Assembly: GCA_021464415.1 (NCBI GenBank)
Contig: CM038469.1
Coordinates: 19,301,901 to 19,365,900, forward strand
Direction: 5' to 3'
Source: Lonicera japonica
Lineage: Eukaryota; Streptophyta; Magnoliopsida; Dipsacales; Caprifoliaceae
DNA: 64,000 nt
Both the position numbers and the translations under genes were made by a program. Positions 37,772 through 49,952 of the stretch are shown here, one piece after another (the first letter of the stretch is position 1; each line of letters starts with the position of its first letter). Under the pieces are notes generated by a model. That model did no database searches, had not been told where the DNA came from, and saw only the letters and a program-made list of their open reading frames with translations.

Positions 37772-37894
37772 TGTGACTCCCCGAATCCTGTTAAGAGGTT
37801 TTCACCTCTGAGACCCGGTTAATCACGGTGTCGTACGCGACGACAGGTGTAAATTATAAGAAATTTAAGTAAAAAATCTATTCCAGAAAATTTT
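37772..37894 (-). mobile_element. LTR G, terminal fragment
   Basis: On the minus strand it ends ...GGGGAGTCACA at 37772, preceded by the conserved terminal block with CTCAGAGGTGAAAACCTCTT and a CGTCGCGTACGAC motif. Only about 123 bp remain, because a copia-1-family LTR abuts it at 37895. Confidence 0.65.
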
Positions 37895-39342
37895 TGATGG
37901 AGATATTAATACATGATCGTTTGATATTGCATATAGATTGAACAAAAAACTTTTTCTAAAACCCTATAAGAATAAAATGGATTTCACCTTTGTGGATCAT
38001 GTAGAGGATCCATATGAGGAGACTAGGGTTTGAAAGCATCATATTGCGATTTGGTCAGATTTTTTAATTCTCGCTGGGCTACGAAAATCGATTGTTTTCG
38101 CCACCAAAACGACTTCTGATTGTTCTGATTTTTTGTGCCATAATAGTAACTTTGCATTCCAAACGACATATCCAAAAATCAGCAAGATCCAATAGTGCGA
38201 TCAAAAGTTACGATTAATTTACGACATCAGTACCGAAAACCTAAAGATCTTATATCGTATTTTTTCCGCCATCAAATCTTGCACCGAGTGTGGGCTCCGG
38301 TATCACCAAGATTTTCTCTTATCTCAATAGAATAAACTTTAACTCATGAAAATTATTATTATTTGAGAAGAGACAAGGCCGTCGTATATATAAGGCTACG
38401 ATAAGGACCTTAAGGAGAAATAAGTGTTTGGGCTTCCTATGGAAATTTGGAATCCTAATTCCACTATGAATTAGTTCCTTCCATAAATTATAATTTGTAC
38501 CACTAAAGAATTATAATTGCACTCCCGTCCTTATCTCAAAATTATATTTCGAACTCCTTGATATTAAATACTTATTATTCTCCCCACGTTAAGATTACAG
38601 ATAACCGTCATTTAAATTAAATTACTGACAATTATATTTAAATGACTTCTTAATCCTTGAGCCTACCACTTAGCTTATTTGACATGTCGGATTAACATAA
38701 TCCACCTGCAGGGTTTGACATGATCAAAACTTATAAGCTTCTCAAGGGGCTATCATCAATCCTTATACCGGGACAGGGCTATCATCAATATTTAATATTC
38801 ATCATACATATAGTGTCGTCATCCAATTCACAAAGATTATTGATCCATAAATGAATCTCACTCTTAATGAGTCAAAACAACAAACACTACATATATATGT
38901 CTATTAATTATTTCAAGATTAAGAGCATAAGTAATCATAATAACCATGGGATTTTAAATTGTTTTATATAGTCAGTATAAAAACAATTAACCCAAACTAG
39001 TCCTATTCAATAAATACAAAGTGTACTAGCACAACGAGTTAAAACTATACTGTTTTCTATAGTCAAGATAAACTACTAAAACTAGTGCTACAATCCTACT
39101 GATGGGTGTCAAATTCCATCTAAGACTGAACCATTAAACCTATATTCCATAAGAACTGATGATATGATCTTCTGTGTGTAAGCTATACTCTACACACCAA
39201 ATCATCTACTATATGGAATAAAAGACACACATGCACAATATTTAAATAAATAATATAATGCAACTATTGCCCATAAAGATTCTCATTAAAATAGCAAAAT
39301 CGAGTTTATAACATATCCAAGCCAACAACAAAATTATGGCTT
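37895..39342 (-). mobile_element. Truncated solo LTR of the copia-1 family
   Basis: It matches the copia-1 LTRs from their CA end (TGATGGAGATATTAATACATG on the plus strand) to about 19 bp short of the other end, where TTATGGCTT joins unrelated sequence. The internal region and second LTR are absent. The lost end and the abutting 5'-truncated LTR H suggest one deletion removed both. There is no coding capacity. Confidence 0.85.
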
Positions 39343-40657
39343 CAAGCTCTTCATACTCAACTACTCCAAGTCTTCATTAATCCTTTATTTGAGGTGGGAA
39401 CATGAGTAAACTTCTCTTCTCTACTCTAATTTACATGTTTTATACTTTAGATTGTTAATTTTGAGTTTCACCCACATGAACCCTAGATTTGCTATTTTAG
39501 AGAAGAGATGATTTTTTAAATTTATATTAATTGAACTATGAAGTTGTGGGTAAATACAAGTATTTAGCATAATGATGGTATTTGATATATGAACTTGCAA
39601 GTTCGATTGTTATATGGGTTTTGAAGTTAAGTTTTGATGATGAACAGTGAATTCATCCTAGTACCCCTTACCTATAAACTATTGGTATAATTGAATAAGT
39701 TTAGTTTGAATATTGATTATGGAATTTACTTAGTGTTGGCACCTAAACTTGGTTTAAAGACACATTTAATATAAACTGTGTATTGTATGGATATTGTACT
39801 TATGCTTGTACTTGTGGTTGGTTTGTAAGTTAAGACGGAGAGCCCCTCGGATGCAAAGACCAGAAAATCGTGCACGGAAGCAAGGAGCCACATGGTGACG
39901 AGCCCCCGGAATGGGGACCACCACATTAGCATTTACAGAGTAACCATTCATTATGTATGTGTTACTAGTTTGCCCGGAATTTATATTTGGCTACTTATCA
40001 TCTACACAATAAAATTAAATGTGTCGATTTTATAAATTATATCTTTTTTAACAAAGTGCCAACATTGTTTATGATTCTTATATGAGTTTAATGAGGTATG
40101 ATTATGTTCTTCATTGAATTCCTTTATACTTTAGAACCTCATCTTTTAGGCTTGTTTACAACTTTAATAGTTCAATTATTAGTTTCATTTCACCCTCATG
40201 TTCCCATTGGGCTTTTTAGCTGACGTCTTTCCTCCACAGGTACACAATCTGATCGTGTAGTAGATGACAAGGGAAAGTGGAATGGATGAGGTTGCATGCA
40301 ATAGGGTAGATCCTTGATACCAACTAGATCTTATGTAGTCTTCATGTAGAGGACTTTGGTTTGTTTCTTTTGGGTTTTGTTAGTAATATGTTGTGGATAT
40401 GTAATATAACTGAAGAAGAATATTTTGTAGAGAACTTATGATTTTATGTATTTATGACTTTTATAGTTAACGAGTTTTGATAATGGCTTGTGGTTTGGTT
40501 AACAGTTTGTATCGTATAAGTGCATCATATTGTAAGATTTATATTTAGGGAACTTCAGTTGGTCTTATGTGCGTCCATTATCCAAATTTATATCCGCCCA
40601 GTAGGCGGATACCGTAGCGTCCCCACTACCCCGGGGTGTGGGATTCGGGGCGTTACA
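39343..40657 (+). mobile_element. LTR H, 5'-truncated
   Basis: It retains splice donor GAG|GTGGGAAC (39394), a GC-richer middle block with GTGCACGG (about 39.87 kb), TTCCCATTGGGC at 40201, acceptor CCACAG (40239), a hairpin ATCCGCC...GGCGGAT (about 40.59-40.61 kb) and the end GGATTCGGGGCGTTACA at 40657. The 5' part with any palindromes and the start region is gone. Antisense open stretches at 39726-39951 are not genes. Confidence 0.7.
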
Positions 40658-40820
40658 ACATTCATTTCTTGATGCTTCAAAATCTTGGCTTTCAATCCAA
40701 ATTTTATTCGATTTATTGCATTTTCGCTTGAGGTAAACAACTAACTATACATCGGAAAGACTTTTTTGGCATAAGAATTAAGCCAACCTAAACTAAGTCC
40801 TTATAAATTTGGACCTTAAA

Positions 40821-41065
40821 ATTAACACACGCCAAAACAATCTCTAGCACTACGTCCTATCTATTTGGCCCCTACACATTGAGTATGTGCACACACTCGG
40901 GGCCAAGCCATTGATGGTTACAAAAAAATACATTGACTTAGGCCTTAAGTACCGAGTATATACACATATACTCAGTGCTTAGGGGTTGAATAAATGCACA
41001 CATACTCGGTACTTAGGGCCTGAGCCAATTTTGGAGTGTTAGAGAATGTTTTGGTGTGTGTTAAT
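40821..41065. repeat. Foldback element with nested inverted repeats
   Basis: Outer arms of 31 bp (40821-40851, starting ATTAACACACGCCAAAACAA, and 41035-41065) are inverted copies with few mismatches. Inside are further inverted pairs: TTGGCCCC/GGGGCCAA, and TAAGTACCGAGTAT against its inverted copy ATACTCGGTACTTA. The shape suggests a MITE. No clean target duplication was fixed. Unassigned AT-rich sequence flanks it (40658-40820 and 41066-41740). Confidence 0.6.
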
Positions 41066-42360
41066 AACACCCCCTATATAAATAAGATCCAAATAGCTTG
41101 GCACACACAAATATCTCTGCACTTAAAATAGATGAAAATGGACATATCAATGTATCAGCCAGTTAATGGTTATAATGGAATGCGATATGGTTCTTTTGAA
41201 CCAATACATGGTGCCACATTTGATATATCAATTTTTATGTCTGCTATTTATGTCTTTCTAGAATTATTTCTTAAAATAAGATGAGTTGTCATCAACTTCT
41301 ATTTTATTTGGGGTTTCATTAATTATACAATATTTGTACTTAGTAATAGTTAGTATGAACTGAATACAAACAAATTCATTTTACTTTATTTTAATTATGT
41401 TGATGATAAAAGTACCCTGAAAATGTAGTTTTATTATTTATACTTTATGCTTAAGTGTGAGACAACACTTTAAAAGTGCTTTTATCATCACCATATTTTT
41501 AAGCCTTACATCAAAATCTTCAATTTTGAGCATCCTTTTTTTATATTGGAATATCTCACAACATTAATTAGTTAGATGAAATATGCTGAATTTGACCGAC
41601 AAAAATTGGTCCGATTGAGTTATACACATGACATAATTTATTTTTAAATATTTTTCCCTTTAACAACCAATGTAAAACTAATTCTTGAAAAAAAATTATT
41701 ATCTATATACGTGGGTGACACAAACATGTATATTGTATTGATATTCACCAAGCTAATTAGCAAGTTGGGCATGTTCGATATATATGTGCCAACTTGAGGG
41801 GGAGTATTAGAATATATAGATATGGTAAGATATATAGATATGGTATATGTATAAATGGTATAGTTGACTACCACCATAATTCCTAGAATTATGGGATATT
41901 ATTTTATTTCCATGTACAGCCCATTCAGTCCCTATTTAAGGGACTTTTGTATTCATTCATTATTATCAATATAATTCATTCTCCCATCTCTCTCTCTAAT
42001 TGTCAACATGGTATCAGAGGGAAAAACAAAACCCAAACCCTAGCCGCCCTACCCCAACCACACAGCCACCAAGCAGCCACCACGAAACCCTCCTACATAA
42101 CACCATAAAACACCACGAAGCCACCCCAGACCACCACACCGTCAGCCGCCTCAACCCTACCCTTAGATCTATCTTCTGTTAATTCGTTCATCACGTACCG
42201 AGACTTAATCAAACCACAAATCATACCATCATCATCGTCTCGAATGGACGATCCCAAAACCGTCAGAAACACCTCGATTGAAGCTTTCACGCCCCCTCAC
42301 GCGCCGAGAGTATACTACACCAATTTTCCGCCACGTCCACGCGCCTCCGCATAAGCTGCC

Positions 42361-42494
42361 GCCGCCACGTCAGCCCAACAGCCATGTCAGCCGCCACGTC
42401 AGCCCAACAGCCACGTCAGTCGCCACGTCAGCTCAACAGCCATGTCAGTCGCCATGTCATCCCTACAGCCATGTCAGCCGCCACGTCAGCTGAC
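42361..42494. repeat. 29-bp tandem repeat in the copia-3 leader
   Basis: About 4.6 copies of a 29-bp unit (GCCGCCACGTCAGCCCAACA plus GCCATGTCA). Each unit contains two CAYGTCA motifs; the ACGT version resembles a bZIP-type TGACGT core. The repeat is GC-rich in an AT-rich setting and occupies part of the interval where gag would be expected. A short TTGACCGTTGACCAC repeat follows. The open frame at 42278-42493 is not in frame with the downstream zinc knuckle and lacks Gag features. Confidence 0.75.
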
Positions 42495-42638
42495 ACATCA
42501 TCATTGACCGTTGACCACGACCGTTGACCACAGAAATTCCTTCTTGGCATTTTTCGACGTTCTGAACACAGCCGCGACCTCAGAATTTCCAAATTCTATC
42601 TCTATCTTGGAGTATTACAAACTCTCGACCTTACAAAC

Positions 42639-43727
42639 ATGACCGGATCATCTGCATATACATCATTTGGGAACCGAACAAATGACTTACACTCTATGGC
42701 TCAGGGTTCGACTTACAAATACCCTCCATGCTCTGTCTGTGGACTAATGGGACACTCGAAAAAGGGTTGCTATAAAATCATTGGTTATCCAATTTGGTGA
42801 AAGGATTCTCGCCATCGCAGAACAGGTCAGACCATAGAAAGAGGTAATAAACAGGCCTCAGGCTTACTCCCTACCACAGGTACGGCTTTACATTCTGTCT
42901 CTGTTTTGAATAATACATGGGTAATTGATTCTGGTGCAACTGATCATATGACATCTAATTCTAAAATAGTTCCTCTTTTAACCCCATCATCTCAGACATT
43001 TGTTTCCATAGCCAATGGTGTCCCCGTCCCTGTAGTGGGAAAAGGATCAATCAATCTATCCGACACGCTTAACCTAACCTCCGTCTTAGTTGTACCATCC
43101 TTAGATTATAATCTATTATCTGTTTCTCAAATAACTAATGCCCTACATTGTGTTGTCATTTTTTGGCCTTCTCATTGTGTTTTTAAGGATATTCAGACGA
43201 AGAAGACGATTGGTTATGGTGTTAGGCGCGGTAAATTATACTATCTGGACTTGGAGTTCAAAAGCCCAGATCGCTTGCACAAAGCCTTGAACACTAGTAC
43301 CTCTGAAAAGAAAATTATAGATGAACTTTGGTTATGGCACCGTCGGTTAGGACATGCATCGTTTGGCTACTTAAAGAAACTATTTCACCGTTTAGTTCAT
43401 AAAGTTAATTCTTTTGGTTTTCACTGTGAGATTTGTGAACTGGCTAAAAGTCATCGTACTTCCTTTAAACCTTCATTGACTAAGAGTTTGGTTCCATTTA
43501 TGATTATTCATTATGATGTATGGGGACCATCTCCCATTCCTTCTTTAGGTGGTGTACGATGGTTTGTCACGTTTATTGATGATTGCACTCGAATGACGTG
43601 GGTTTGTCCCATGAAATCCAAAGGCGAAGTTAGTGGTTTGTTTCAGAGATTTCATAAACAGATTAGTACACAATATAATGCTATTATTCAAGTTCTCCGA
43701 AGTGATAATGGTGGGGAATATATATGA
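42639..43727 (+). pseudogene. Copia-3 gag C-terminus, protease and integrase (first part)
   Basis: An ATG at 42639 starts a frame encoding a Gag zinc knuckle (CSVCGLMGHSKKGC, about 42729-42770). A TGA at 42798 interrupts it, then the same frame runs to 43727. It carries protease motif DSGATDH (about 42928), the integrase HHCC module (WHRRLGHAS ... CEICELAKSH) and the first two catalytic aspartates (IHYDVWG and RSDNGGEY). At about 43717-43725 an extra TA in TATATATG shifts the frame into a stop. The protein would cut the polyprotein and insert cDNA. About 250 residues of upstream Gag are missing, so autonomy is doubtful even without the stops. Confidence 0.88.
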
Positions 43728-45307
43728 GTACTGAGTTACAAGCATACTTCAAACTTCATGGGATCATTCATCAAACTACATGTCCTTATACTCCTAAACA
43801 GAATGGGGTTGCCGAACGAAAAAATCGTCATTTGTTAGAAATAGTTCAGGCATCACTGATCGGCGCAAACGCACCAACCTCGTATTGGGGTGAAGCACTC
43901 TCATCGGTTGTTTATTTAGTTAACCGCATCCCCTCAGCCGTACTTGATTTTCAGACACCCTTTGAAGCCTTAGCTAAGTCTGTTACGGCTCCTACCGTGT
44001 CAAATCTTCCTCCCCGGGTGTTTGGATGTGTTACCTTTGTCCACTTACCAAAGGAGCAATGGAACAAACTTGAACCGCACGCTCTCAAGTGCGTCTTTGT
44101 AGGGTATGCTTCTTCTCAAAAGGGGTATCGATGTTATCACCCTCCCACACAGAAAATGTATGTCACTATGGATGTGATATTTCACGAAGAAACTATGTAC
44201 TTTCACCGAACTGAACTTCTGGGGGAGCATTATAAAGAAGTTCAGTTATTTGGAAATATCAATGAGGAAAAGATAAGCTCAATAGAGGTGGTTCCAACGT
44301 TGACTTCGAATTCACCACCAGCAACAGAGACAACCGAAATCACATCGTCCCCTGATATGGTAACAACAGAAATCTTGCCAAATGACGTTGTGCCGTCTCC
44401 GTCTCCATCACCACCTGACACAAATAACCAATCGTCCACTTCAAATATCCCTGAAACTGAGGTCTCCCAAGTATCATCTTCTTCTATTCCTATAAAAAGG
44501 CTTCCTAATCGAGCAAATAGAGGTGTACCTAAACCCACGTATGACCCAGATTTTACCAGTAAAGCCAAATATCCTATGAGTAATTATGTGTCTTATGATC
44601 AGTTAACTGCATCTAACAAATCTTTTGTGAATCAATTATCTTATGTATCTATTCCTAACAGTGTGCAGGAAGCCTTATGTGATTCTGAGTGGAAATCAGC
44701 AATGGATGAGGGGATGAAGTCCTTGTTGAAAAATGACACATGGGAATTGACCGAATTACCAGCAGGAAAGAAGAAGGTGGGTTGCAAGTGGGTGTACACT
44801 GTGAAATTCAAAGCAGATGGAACAATCGAAAGATTCAAAGCAAGACTGGTTGCGAAAGGCTACACACAGACGCATGGGATTGATTATCTAGAGACATTTG
44901 CGCCCGTAGCCAAGATCAATATTGTACGAGTGTTACTCTCATTAGCTGCAAACTTAGACTGGCCTCTAAAACAGTTCGATGTGAAAAATGCTTTCCTACA
45001 TGGGGATTTAGAGGAGGAGGTATATATGGAGTTCCCACCTAGATATAAGATCCCGGTTGAGCATACAAATAAAGTCTGCAAGTTGAAAAAAACTTTGTAT
45101 GGGCTAAAACAATCCCCTAGAGCCTTGTTTGGGAGATTTGCGAGATCGATGCGAAAGTTTGGGTACAGCCAGAATAATTCTGATCATACTTTATTTTTTA
45201 AGAAGAGTCATGGAAAAATCACGGCTTTTATCGTTTATGTAGATGACATGGTGCTCACAGGAAACAACCCTCAAGAACAACAGGCATTGAAGAAGCTCTT
45301 ATCTTAG
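43724..45307 (+). pseudogene. Copia-3 integrase (second part) and reverse transcriptase
   Basis: A 527-codon open stretch. It starts with the rest of the integrase core, including the catalytic glutamate in AERKNR and the NRIPSAVL and GCVTFVHLP blocks. A Ser/Pro-rich linker follows, then reverse transcriptase: [45 protein letters not shown] and the intact catalytic YVDDMVLTGN (about 45235). It ends at a TAG (45305-45307) where related elements continue with Gln-Glu-Phe, so a CAG to TAG change is likely. It is the least damaged pol segment in the window. Confidence 0.9.
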
Positions 45308-45316
45308 GAGTTTGAG

Positions 45317-46195
45317 ATGAAAGACCTTGGGAGCTTGAAGTATTTTCTGGGGATCGAGGTGTCTAGATCATCAAAAGGCATCTTTCTATCTCAGAGAAAG
45401 TATGCCCTAGACTTACTGAATGAAATCGGAATGTCCGCTTGTCAACCGTCAGAGACTCCAATGGAAGAAGGATTGAAGTTAGAGGTCGAAACAAATCAAG
45501 TACCCGTTGATAAAGGGCGCTATCAGAGATTGGTAGGCAGATTGATGTATCTAGCACATACAAGGCCTGATATATCATATGCATTGAGTATTGTCAGTCA
45601 ATTTTTGCATAATCCAGGGGAGAAGCATATGCAGGCAGTTATGAGGATTATCAGTTATCTCAAAGCAGCTCCTGGAAAGGGAATCCTATTCCAGAAAAAT
45701 GAGGATATCCTGAAGGTTGAAGGATACACTGATGCTGATTGGGCAGGTAATATATATGATAGAAGATCTACATCAGGGTACTTCACATTCATAGGAGGAA
45801 ACTTGGTCACTTGGCGAAGTAAAAAGCAAAATGTAGTATCCCGATCAAGCGCAGAAGCAGAGTATCGAGGAATGGCAGTTGGTATTCAAGAGTTATTGTA
45901 GTTGAAACTGCTACTAACAGATCTCGGTTTTCCTCCGACATAACCCATGATGCTATATTGCGACAACAAAGCAGCATGTGATATCGCACACAATCCAGTT
46001 CAACATGATAGAACAAAACATGTTGAAGTGGATAGGTTTTTCATCAAAGAGAAGTTAGAAGAGAAAGTTATTTCTGTTCCTCATGTACGCTCCGAAGATC
46101 AGTTAGCTGACATTCTCACCAATGCCATGACAAAGAAGATATTCACCAAGCTAATTAGCAAGTTGGGCATGTTCGATATATGTGTGCCAACTTGA
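45317..46195 (+). pseudogene. Copia-3 reverse transcriptase C-terminus and RNase H
   Basis: It continues pol from MKDLGSLKYFLGIEV through the RNase H domain (GYTDADWAG, SKKQNVVSRSSAEAEYRG, LYCDNKAA, HVEVDRFFIKEKL and DILTNAMTKK) to the natural stop at 46193-46195. Two further in-frame stops, TAG at about 45899-45901 and TAA at about 45941, interrupt it. RNase H removes RNA from the RNA-DNA hybrid during reverse transcription. The 3' end overlaps the segment duplicated upstream of the left LTR. Confidence 0.88.
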
Positions 46196-46395
46196 GGGGG
46201 AGTATTAGAATATATAGATATGGTATATGTATAAATGGTATAGTTGACTACCACCATAATTCCTAGAATTATCGGATATTATTTTATTTCCATGTACAGC
46301 CCATTCAGTCCCTATTTAAGGGACTTTTGTATTCATTCATTATTATCAATATAATTCATTCTCCCATCTCTCTCTCTCTAATTGTCAACATATTG

Positions 46396-47940
46396 TACTT
46401 ATAGTTAGGCGAGGTATTCCCTCACTTTAGTATAAAGAAACAATATTCAATTGTAGAGGTAAATAAATGATTTTTTGTATGAAAAATTGCAAAGATGATA
46501 TACATGATGAATAGACCGCCTCCACCAAATCTCATAAAAAAATTCAACCCGAAAGTGGGTGAGATCATCGATCATCACAAATTTCAACGGCCAAAAATAC
46601 ACATATAAATAAATTTTTCGATACACCCATTTCAAGATTGAATTCTTTTATGAAAGTTGGATATATAATTCTATTAAACTTCTAATTGCACAGCTCATCA
46701 TTGAAACTAATTTTACACACAAAAAAAAAGAAGAAGAAGAAGCCAGAAAGGGGTATTTAAGTTTCAAAGTACATTAGAGGAGTTTGATTACAAAAGAATC
46801 GCTTAGTAATACAAACTTGACTAAGAACTAATTATAAGAACATGTAAAATTATTGTTCGGACTGGGCTCGATCTGACTTATCATATAAAGACCAACGTGG
46901 TAAATTATGTTTGCGATATGATCTACCAAGTGCACCACACATTGTAAGTAAAACCAATCACTAACCTCCTCGAAAACTATCTGTAAAACAAAATATGCAA
47001 GTATATAAGTTAGATTTATTGTTAGAGGAAAAGATAACAAGAATAACTGTTGTATGTGGAAAGCAAATATCACATTGTCTTACATACCTTGTCATACAAT
47101 TTCAATTTAGGTCCAAACCATTTCGACCCATACAAAGATTTGCAATGAGAATGACAAGAATGGATGAAGAAGCCTCTAGAGGAAGGGTTACCTAATCTAG
47201 CCAAAATTATGTGCACAAATTATGACCTTAAACCTGAATATAAATCCACAAGTGAGATATGAATGAAAATTTCAAGAATTACTTTTACTACGCGTTAAAA
47301 GGAAAAAGCTAAAAATAAATTATGTCATATGCATAATTCAATCAGGCCACTTTTTTCATTCAAATTCAACATATATTGTCTAACTAATTAATGTGCATAT
47401 AACAAATGAAACCGCATATAAACGAGAATAAGTAATTCTTAAATTAAAATGTCAAAAATATAATAAGTAATTGCATATATGTATGTGTGTGCTCGTACGT
47501 GCATGTCCTTTATTTTAGCTATGGTATAGTTCCATTTCATCGATCTCTATTACCAACGAATTTTTATTATTTTTTTAAAAGAATTCATTATCTTTCTCCT
47601 CTTTTCAACGCTTGGATTTGGGCTATTTTCAAATGAAATTTATATCTATAAAATTAGTATATATACTACAAAGGCTGTAAAAATAAATGTATATATACAG
47701 AGAGTTTAATTATACATACCTTCCAATTTCTTGATTTGTCTAGATGAGCAGTAGATTGTATTATATAGGCATTTTTTCCAAGAGCAGTCGACAGGTATAT
47801 ATGACAATGAGAAAATGTTCTCGAGCTGAGAAAAATATTAAACCGGACAGTTATAAAAAAGGACATATATAAGAAAACATATGAAAGTGCTCACAGGAAA
47901 CTGATTCTTATGGTAAATTGATGGTATCTAACCTGATATG
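46396..47940. other. AT-rich interval between copia-3 and copia-2
   Basis: No recognised gene. It contains purine runs near 46725-46745 and several short motif-less open stretches. Confidence 0.5.
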
Positions 47941-48355
47941 TGTTGGTTAAAAAAGATGAGTTGCTTCAGCAGAGCTCAAAAAAAACTGAAATAGGAATGA
48001 ACTGAGCAGAAAAATAGAAGCACTTTACTGAATTACTTATCTATTATGAGGAGATACATACATCTATTTATAAGTACATAAGATCATTCTAGACTCATTA
48101 AATGATGCTTGGAAATACAACATATTGGAACTATTACTACATAACTTCCTTATTTAATATCTTTCTAGAGAAGTGTATTAATTTCCAACACTCCCCCTTA
48201 ATACACTTTTTTCTTAACTCCAATCTTTTCTCTGAGGTAGAAAAACCTTTCTTTTGGAAGTGCTTTTGTCAGAATATCAGCATGTTGCTCTTGGCTTTTA
48301 CAGTACTTGAGTCGAATTTCATTTCTCCCAATTGCTTCTCTAATAAAATGATATT

Positions 48356-49952
48356 TTATAGCAATGTGCTTGGTTCAATCAGGCTTATTGGATTTTTTGC
48401 AATAGCAATTGTTGATTTGTTGTCGCAGTACATGACGGTGCTTTCTTCTTGCTTCTGTCCAATGTCTTCAAGTATTCTTCTTAGCCATATAGCTTGGGAA
48501 GTTGCTTTAGCTGCTGCCACATACTCTGCTTCAGCTGAAGATTGTGCCACAATCTTTTGTTTTTTTGAAACCCAAGAACAAGCACCTTAACCAAGCGAGA
48601 AAATATATCCTAAAGTACTCTTCATATCGTCTGGACATCCTACTCAGTCACTATCTGAATAGCCAACTAGACCGAAATTTTCTGTGGGCTCGTACAAAAT
48701 TCCATAGTCTCGTGTTCCTTGCAAATATCTCAAAATTCTTTTGGCAGCTCCCATGTGGTTTCGACTTTTCCTGCATAAATCTAGATAGTAAACTTGCAGC
48801 AAACATGATGTCTGGTCTTGTAGCAGTTAGGTACAAAAGACTTCCGATCAAACTTCTATAGATTGAAGTGTCAACAACTTTAGCACCATCCTCTTTTTTT
48901 AACTTCTCATTTGTAACCAAAGGTGTAGTAACTGAATTGCAAATCTCCATTTTGAATTTTTTCAGAATGCTATTTGTGTAGCTCTGCTGGGAGATAAAAA
49001 TTCCATCCTTTGATTGAGTCACTTCAATCCCCAAGAAATAATGCATAAGCCCCAAGTCGCTCATCTCATAAGTTCGCATCATATCTTTATTGAACTTTTG
49101 CAGCATACTTGAATCATTTCCGGTGAAAATTAAGTCATCTACATACACACACGATAAGAATGTGCTCATCTTTCTTTCTGACATACAAGGTGGATTCACT
49201 TTGACTTCTTTGAAAGCCTTTACTAATAAAGTAACTATCAATTTCGCTATACCAAGCTCGGGGAGCATGCTTTAGCCCATAAAGAGCCTTCTTCAGCTTA
49301 TATACTTTATCTTCTCCCCCTTTTACTAAGAATCCTTGTGGTTGCTGGACATATATCTCCTCGTTAAGTTTCCCATTTAAGAAGGCAGATTTAAATCAAG
49401 CTGAAAAATCTACCATCTCTTTTGTGCGGCTAGTGCAATTAAAATTCTTATTGTCACTAACCTTGCTACTGGAGCAAACGTTTCAAAAAAATCAATACCG
49501 GACTTTTGCGTGAATCCCTTGGCTACGAGCCTTGCCTTAAGCTTTTGTAAGCTTCCATCTTGATTGAGTTTCGTCTTGTAAATCCATTTTACTCCAACAA
49601 TTTCTCTTCCTTTAAGCTTGTCAACCAGCTCCCAAGTGTTATTTTTTTCAATCATATTCATTTCTTCTTTCATAGCCTTCACCCAAATATCTTGCTTTGA
49701 CGCTTCTTCAAAACAGGAAGGTTCAATAATTGAAAAACTACATGATTGATAAATTTCACTTAAGCTTCTTGTCTTCATTGGAGAAGACTCAGGAGAAGAA
49801 GTTTCTTCACTTGAACTAGAGTTCAAAGGGATTGAAGAACAAGCCTCTTCATTTCTTTCTTGTGACATTTTTTTGTTCTTGAATAACGATAGACGGAGTT
49901 TCATGCTCGTTTTCATTCCAATTCCATGCAGCATTTTCATGAAAAACAACAT
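48356..49952 (-). pseudogene. Copia-2 reverse transcriptase and RNase H
   Basis: 49952-49410 encodes a Ser/Glu-rich linker and the reverse transcriptase start ([54 protein letters not shown]). A small deletion near 49.39 kb breaks the expected DVKSAFLNG box and shifts frame. 49268-48651 then carries the catalytic [25 protein letters not shown] and RPDIMFAASLLSRFM. RNase H follows at 48550-48356 (SSAEAEYVAAAKATSQAIWL, YCDNKSTIAIAKNP), with a further frame break before its natural end near the LTR. Confidence 0.88.

Larger units (their letters stand above)
41741..46390 (+). mobile_element. Copia-3: nearly intact Ty1/copia element with an extended left end
   Basis: LTRs are 41805-42008 (204 bp) and 46203-46390 (188 bp). 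Both start TATTAGAATATATAG and end TTGTCAACA. They differ by one substitution, an 18-bp tandem duplication in the left copy and a CT unit, so insertion is recent. The primer site TGGTATCAGAG follows the left LTR at 42009, and GAGGGGGAG precedes the right LTR. Unusually, 64 bp of internal 3' sequence including this purine tract also precedes the left LTR (41741-41804, 63 of 64 identical to 46139-46202). TATTG lies outside both ends (41736-41740 and 46391-46395), so the extended molecule appears to be what integrated. Most of gag is missing. Confidence 0.9.
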
